Shown here one piece after another: positions 16,562 to 22,031 of a stretch of DNA of 22,031 bases. The translations under genes were made by a program, and so were the position numbers. Position 1 is the stretch's first letter. The number at the start of each line of letters is the position of its first letter. The DNA lies in assembly GCA_027596075.1 (NCBI GenBank), contig JADGJC010000498.1, forward strand, positions 517 to 22,547, given 5' to 3'. Below the pieces are notes generated by a model. The model saw nothing but the letters and a program-made list of their open reading frames with translations, was not told the DNA's origin and ran no database searches. Source of the stretch: Rhizophlyctis rosea. Lineage: Eukaryota > Chytridiomycota > Chytridiomycetes > Rhizophlyctidales > Rhizophlyctidaceae.

Positions 16562-18158
16562 ATGGCTCCTGTACCAGGTAAGAACAAAAAATCTAGTACC
16601 GATTACGCTTGCAAGGGATATTACAGCACTCGGTCACTCACGCGCACTGGTCACATCTCCCAAAATATAGGAAAGAAGCGCCCACTGGTTGTGAGTGGAC
16701 CGAGCGGAAGCGGAAAGTCGTGAGTAACTCCACTATGAGCGCGGGCGAGCAGAACAAATCTAACATGTTTCTTTTTGTTGACCCTACCATTTACTCCGCG
16801 CGTGTTGGAACACCCTAATCGTCTAGCACTCTTCTGAACAAATTGTTTGCAAAGTATCCAAACTCGTTTGGATTCAGCGTGTCACGTAAGTTCATTATGA
16901 TTCGCTGTTGAGTGGGGTACCTATTGACTCAAGACTCGTATCCCCTTCATCTCACTAGACACAACCCGTCAACCCCGACCGGGAGAAGTACGTCGTTCGC
17001 CTCCATTCCTTTTAAGCTCATCAATACCACTCTACTTGTTACCTCCTACCTAACACATTTATCCCACCCCTGGTTCCTTACCAAAGATTCCCGGCCAATC
17101 CTACCACTACATCACTCAAGACGAGTTCCTCTCACTAATCGATAAGAACGCCTTTGTGGAACATGCCGAATTTTCTGGAAACCGCTACGGCACTTCCATC
17201 GAAGCCATTCACGCCGTACAAGAAAAGGATAAGATCTGTGTGTTGGATCTCGAAATCAAGGGTGTGAGAAGCATCAAGGCTAGCGATATGGGTGCTGTGT
17301 ATTGGTATGTCCATCTTTTCTTTTCCCTTATGATCATTGTACTAAGCACCTTTCATGGCGTCTCTAGTTTCATCCAACCACCATCCGTGGAAGCGCTGGA
17401 GGCCCGACTCAGGGGACGGGGCACAGAGTCGGAGGAATCGTTGAAGAAGAGGCTTGATACTGCTAAGGAAGCGATGGATTTCGCTGCTCAAGACGGGAAC
17501 TATGATATTGTGATCATTAATGATAAGGCTGAGGAGGCGTACCAGCAGTTGGAGAAGTGGATTTTGGAGACGTGGGGTGGGTTTTTGTTGCCCTCCGGAG
17601 CGAGCATATTTCATTTCTGGCGATACCTTTTGATAACAACTTCCTGCCTCCGTTTCTTCTGGTGGGTTCACCTCTGTAGAGATTACCGAAGAACCAGCAA
17701 TATGGGCCGAACCGACCAGTCCATCTGAAAAGGGCGCAAAAACTACCGGCGCCGCAACTGACACGACCGTCCCACCCGGTCCCCAGGCCCCATCAACTGA
17801 AGGTCCCACTCAAACAGTGAAGCAGGACATTCTCCCCACCCAGGTGCATCCGGATGGTCCACCAGGTGGTGTAGAGAAACGCGGGGAGGAAAATAGTGAT
17901 AGGGCTGCTGCTGGGGAGGGGGAGAAGAAGGGCGAGGTGGAGGAAGCAACAAAGCAGCAGGAGGAGGCAAAGGTTGCTGGTGATGTGGAGGGTGCTGAGA
18001 CCACAGTGAAGGTGGAGGGTGGAGGTGAGGGCGGTGTTGCAGCGGCATCAACGGAGAATGCAGTGCAGCCTGAAGGAGCTCAAGGAGGGGAGGATGGAAA
18101 GAAGAAGAAGAAGAAGGAGAAGGGGGATAAGAAGAGTGCGGTTTGTGTTTTGTTGTAG
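16562..18158 (+). CDS. GUK1: Guanylate kinase with a C-terminal charged extension and CaaX box
   Basis: There are seven exons: 16562-16577, 16671-16719, 16827-16885, 16959-16987, 17087-17304, 17368-17576 and 17680-18158, giving 352 residues with every phase consistent. Residues 1-193 are a canonical GMP kinase (ATP + GMP to ADP + GDP). The P-loop is SGPSGSGKST (14-23); the GMP-binding parts are SVSHTTRQPRPGE, SYHYIT and VEHAEFSGNRYGTS; the lid is RLRGRGTESEESLKKRL; and FDVVIIND-type sequence appears as YDIVIINDKAEEAY. Fungal and animal enzymes normally end near residue 190-200. Here the last exon adds ~159 residues rich in Glu, Lys, Gly and Ala. It ends in a lysine cluster (GKKKKKKEKGDKKSAV) and CVLL, a perfect CaaX box with Leu at X, typical of geranylgeranylated Rho GTPases. 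This predicts membrane attachment. The last junction (G|AG across intron 17577-17679) is the key inference. Unspliced, the frame would instead end at 17728 after a hydrophobic stretch. Confidence 0.92.
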
Positions 18159-18347
18159 TGATATGGGAATATTAGGCTAATTACGCAAATTATATACATA
18201 ACATTATGGTACGCTATGGAATCTATGCCCACGGCATTTACAAATAGTTTACCTCACAGAACCCAGGTGGATGATGTCAAAGGAGCTAATCAGTCCCATC
18301 CTCCCCCTCCCTCCGAGATGCCCCTCTGCGATCAACAAAAATGGCCG

Positions 18348-19030
18348 CTAAAAGCATCGACCCGTTTTACGATACCACCAAGCCTTGACACCCTCCGGCC
18401 AGTGCTCCTCTGACGTCGCATCCCCACCATACTCTGGCCAAAGCTCAAGACTCAACCCGCTATGCCTCCACCAACGCAAGACATTTATATGACCCCTCAT
18501 ACTGGCCCACTCAATTGCATCAGGTGTATACAAAAGATGCAAGTGGCTGCGTTTCCACCACTCCAGTACGCGAATCCTCCCGTACTTTGCCGCCCAGTTC
18601 ATGGCGGAGTCGCTGTACTCGAGCTCCAACCCACTCTTCTTCCACCATTTTAGCACCTTGATGTGGCCATGGGCACTAGCTTGATCCAGACAGTCACAGT
18701 CATAAACCAACTTCATCCCGCTCTCGTTTTTCCACCAGTCCAGGACGTCGATGCGGTTGTACTTGCTAGCCATGAGGGGCACCCCACTGGGGTTTTTCAG
18801 CTTGCGTTTGGTGGGTTTGTTGGACTTCCAGGTGATCCACCAGTTGAGGAGGGAGATTTGCCCCTTTTTTGCGGCGTTTACGAGGGAGGCGGCGGGGATG
18901 TGGGGGATGAGGGCGTCGCGGAGGTAGGGGAAGAGTACTTTACGGAGAGGATTGTGCTTATTAGGTAGGCAGTGTTTGGGGGGACGTACAGGAGAGTTTC
19001 CGTGATGACTTCGACGGGGAGGCGGAGCAT
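18348..19030 (-). CDS. F-box-like / ankyrin-like 'WW' repeat protein with an apparent frameshift
   Basis: The ATG at 19030 opens an F-box-like start (MLRLPVEVITETLLYVPPNT, then AYLIST). The rest, from about 18945 to the stop at 18348, lies in another frame: RKVLFPYLRDALIPHIPAAS, followed by five ~33-residue repeats. The repeat cores are NAAKKGQISLLNWW, MASKYNRIDVLDWW, QASAHGHIKVLKWW, WAAKYGRIRVLEWW and WASMRGHINVLRWW. Such (A)xxGxIxVLxWW repeats are degenerate ankyrin-type helix-turn-helix units found in large families in chytrids and amoebae. With an F-box they would serve as substrate-recruiting subunits of SCF ubiquitin ligases. No intron with usable phase and borders joins the two frames. 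A one-base indel near 18935-18955 is the simplest reading, either a sequence error or a young pseudogene. The gene is divergent from SMC5. Confidence 0.65.
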
Positions 19031-19610
19031 TTTGGAGGGCTGGGGAACTTGGGGTGGTGGTTGGTGAGGGGTGAAGACGCGAGGGTTTTGAGGCAGTTTT
19101 CGGGAGCGGGTTTGGAAGATGGGCAAACGCGACGGGCCTTTGCGATTTTCTGTTCCCACAAGTATAAGTATACGTGACGAATAGGTTTGATTGGCTCAGT
19201 ATCTACTGAAGTAGTCAAGAGGTGGAATAACACGCGATGCAAGTTGATTTTCGCGGGACAATAGTGGACAATGAACGCGTCAACACTTTTATTTGTCTTC
19301 TGCAACGCCAACGAAAAGCTGTGGGAATGGGGGGCACAGCATATGAAAATCAATGACGGTTTTCATCATGTGGCTGTTTTGGGACATACGAGTCCGAACA
19401 GCTGAACATTTCGAGACAGCATTGGAGGCATCAGTCAACAACTTGGCCTCAAAAATAACCTCGAGTCGCCAAACTCACAACCACGATACTTTCCCACACT
19501 TTCCCACACACACCCTTGCTATTTCAAAACTCACCCTGATCGCAACAGAACACTCTTTGCATATACTAGCATAAACTGTGGGAACACAATCGGTACACCC
19601 AGCAACCAGC
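19031..19610. promoter_or_regulatory. Divergent intergenic region between the WW-repeat gene and SMC5
   Basis: These 580 bp lie between two divergent starts. A direct repeat of ACTTTCCCAC occurs at about 19489-19507, some 110 bp before the SMC5 ATG. No TATA box is obvious. Nothing else is recognised. Confidence 0.35.
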
Positions 19611-21948
19611 ATGAGTTCCACACGACGGTCAACTCGAAAGCGCCAAATACGGGAGGAGGAGGAGGAAGACGAGGCGGAGGAAGAAGTTGACGTCCCTCAC
19701 ACACCCACCCGCTCAAACGGCCGCCGTGGTGCACGGAGAGACCAGGCCGAGGTAGTGCCAAATACACCAGAAGCGAATGGCGACAAAGAGCAGGAAGACC
19801 AACGACCGTCAGCGAAGCGGCAGCGGATGGATGCTCGTGGCGGTCCTAGTGGGAAAGCCGACGAGTAAGGAGTCTCTTTTCGACGTATTCGCTGCCTTAC
19901 TCAACGTGTGCTAATCATCATCTTTGCTTCCGATCAAAGGTTCAAACAAGGTCAAATCGTCAGAATACGCTGCCACAACTTTGTCACGTACGATGATGTG
20001 GAGGTTCTGCCCGGCCCCAGTCTGAATATGATCATTGGTCCGAACGGGACGGGAAAGAGCACTTTGGTGTGTGCCATTGCCATTGCGCTTGGGCAGAGTC
20101 CGAAGGTGGTGGGACGAGCGACGGAGGTGTCTGCATATGTGAAAGAAGGAGAGGACAGGGCATGGGTCGAAATCGAGCTTAAAGGGCCGCCGGGCAAACG
20201 GAACATCATCATCAGACGGTCTTTTAAGAAGGAGGATAATAGTTCAACGTACAAATTGAATGGTAACTCTTGCTGTTTGAAGGAACTTTCCTTGATTTGT
20301 CGGTGACTGACTGCGACCACAGGCGAAGCCGTCACCGAGAAAGCTGTTAAGGAGATAGTGATATCTTTGAATATACAAGTCGATAATCTTTGGTATGTGA
20401 ATGCTGCGTAGTCGAACTCCTGCAAAATTTTAATAGTGTTTCTTTCGTAGCTCCTTCCTGCCGCAGGACCGTGTATCGGAATTCGCAAGGGTACAGTTGT
20501 CATTGATCTTTACATTCCTGGCGCCACGACCTAGTCCTTATACAACCCACAACGATAGATGACGACCCAACAACTCCTTCGAGCTACAGAGAGAGCCGTG
20601 GGTACCGTGCAATTGACCGAGTGGCATGATGAGCTGATAGAAATACGTAACGAAGAATTGACGGTTCAAACGGTATGCAACATCATTTGATGCGCTGCAT
20701 ATGACGTCACGCTAAAACCTGGTGATTCCAGGCCATCAAAACCCTCACCGAGGATATCGAAAAACTTCAACAGCGAAACGCCAATACCCAACGAGACGTA
20801 GACCGCTTCAACGAACGCGCCGTCCTCCTCGAAGAAATCAAAAAGCTCGAACTCAAAATCGCCCACCAGAAATTCATCGAACGCCGGGACGAGTTCGTCG
20901 TTGCGCGAGACGAGAAGGACGCCAAGAAGCAAACTGTTGTGGAGATCCTCCAACAACTTGATCCGATGCAGCAGGAGTGCGAAGCGTTAGAAGAGCGGTT
21001 GGAGAATGCGAAGGAGGAGGCGAAGAACGTTGGCGGGACGAGGAGGGAGTTGGTGAACAAATTGGAAAATCTGAAAACAAAGTTTGGCGAATGTGAACAG
21101 CAAGGGGATGATTTACGCAACCAGTTTGCGTCTATTCGGAAACGGGAACTGGCACGACAACAGCAATTGGCAAAACTGAACGAAATGATCGCAAAGTTGC
21201 ATTCCGATGCGGAGAAACTTAAACAGACACTCCTTGAATGGGGCATGGTCGATTCAAGCGGGCGAACCAACACCGACCCCCAACACTACGCCGGCGAACT
21301 CCGTTCTTTGACGGACCAAATCACCGAAATGAACGCCGCGCTGAACGGGATCCGGGCCCAAGTCGAGGACCTTCAAGATGAGCAAAAGGCCTTCCAGGCT
21401 GACGCCGACCGGATTCGACAGCAGCGGAGACGGTTGCAGGAAGAGCTTGTCGGGTTGGATAATGTGCAGTTGCAGAAAATGACCATGTTGCAGAGGATGG
21501 ATAGGAATATGTATCAAGCCACGCTGTGGTTGAAGGATCATCGACATATGTTTAAGATGCCTGTGTATGATCCTGCGGCGTTGGAGATCAATGTGAAGGA
21601 TCCGCGGTATGCTGCGGCGGTGGAGACGGTTTTGAGTAGGCAAACTATGTTGGTGAGTTAAGGGGGTTGTTCTGGGTTGGGTATCTTCAATTCGGGGTAT
21701 GGTTATTTGTCTCGTCTCTCGCGGGACTATATGTGCGCTACATTGTGATTGTGTGAAATTTCATTTGTTCCCTTTCTCCGCTGATAACCTTGTTTTTTCT
21801 TCTGTTTCAGAGCTTCATCACACTCTGCCAGGAAGACTACAAAATGCTCGGCGACGAGTTGATCGAGAAACAAGGCTTGCGCCTGAATATCATTTATTAT
21901 GATGGTGGGCCGGTAGAGTCGTATCAGAGGCAGTTTGGAGATGAGGAG
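19611..21948 (+). CDS. SMC5: SMC5, N-terminal ~620 residues (runs off the right edge)
   Basis: Seven exons are visible: 19611-19864, 19940-20262, 20323-20392, 20451-20490, 20559-20672, 20732-21652 and 21811-21948. All are in phase, giving 620 codons before the donor at 21949. The acidic/basic N-terminal leader is disordered. The ATPase head begins GQIVRIRCHNFVTYDDVEVL with Walker A GPNGTGKST. It continues through VDNLCSFLPQDRVSEFAR, the SMC5 signature, and MTTQQLLRATERAVG. A long coiled coil follows (about 270-530), then the start of the hinge (YAAAVETVLSRQTMLSFITL). SMC5 pairs with SMC6 in the SMC5/6-Nse complex, which acts in homologous-recombination repair, replication-fork stability and SUMO-dependent control. 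The second coiled coil and the Walker B/signature half lie beyond position 22031. The last 83 bp look intronic. Confidence 0.96.
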
Positions 21949-22031
21949 GTATGGTCCTGGATTGTTCTCTTTGTCTGCCGTTGGGAAACCAGAGGAGATT
22001 GATCCATTCATGCTTCGATTCTGATGTTGCA

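Noticed and set aside
18936..19000. Short introns to reconcile the two frames of the F-box-like gene (donors GTACGT or GTCCCC, acceptors AATAAG or GTAAAG)
   Set aside because: Either the phase does not restore the downstream frame, or the intron would be ~31 nt with a poor donor and would delete the conserved VPPNTAYLIST segment.

Overview
The window looks like nuclear DNA of a fungus, most plausibly a zoosporic (chytrid-type) one. It has compact genes with many short GT-AG introns carrying CTAAY branch points, a roadblock dynein light chain, an F-box-like/ankyrin-like 'WW' repeat protein of a type common in chytrids, and a fungal-type MFS permease. The chytrid placement is inference. No prokaryotic, viral or transposon gene was recognised. 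All gene models were spliced by hand and the reading frames checked across the junctions.

Left part (1-6.9 kb). A mitochondrial coiled-coil protein of the CCDC90/MCUR1/Fmp32 family (minus, its C-terminal end not placed) is divergent from a complete dynein light chain roadblock gene (plus). One intron in each of these two genes is filled with closely related mini-hairpins (5-bp stems, purine GRA triloops). Then come a single-pass membrane protein of unknown function (minus) and a one-RRM RNA-binding protein with a long SYRG/NGNGH low-complexity tail (minus).

Middle (6.9-14 kb). A 14-exon RhoGEF (plus) has two Trp-less SH3-like domains, a DH domain and a PH domain. It is interrupted by a 10-N assembly gap. 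Next is a predicted 68-residue secreted cysteine-containing protein (minus). A poorly resolved 1.4-kb stretch follows, with two small protein-like open frames.

Right part (14-22 kb). A 12-TM MFS permease (minus) is divergent from a guanylate kinase (plus). The spliced kinase model carries a ~159-residue charged tail ending in a lysine cluster and a CVLL prenylation box. An F-box-like/WW-repeat protein with an apparent frameshift (minus) is divergent from SMC5 (plus), which runs off the right edge near its hinge.

The genes do not form one pathway; this is an ordinary eukaryotic neighbourhood of divergent and convergent pairs. The most unusual items are the guanylate kinase with a CaaX tail, the transcript-oriented GRA-triloop hairpin introns, and the small secreted and unassigned ORFs between 12.2 and 13.8 kb.
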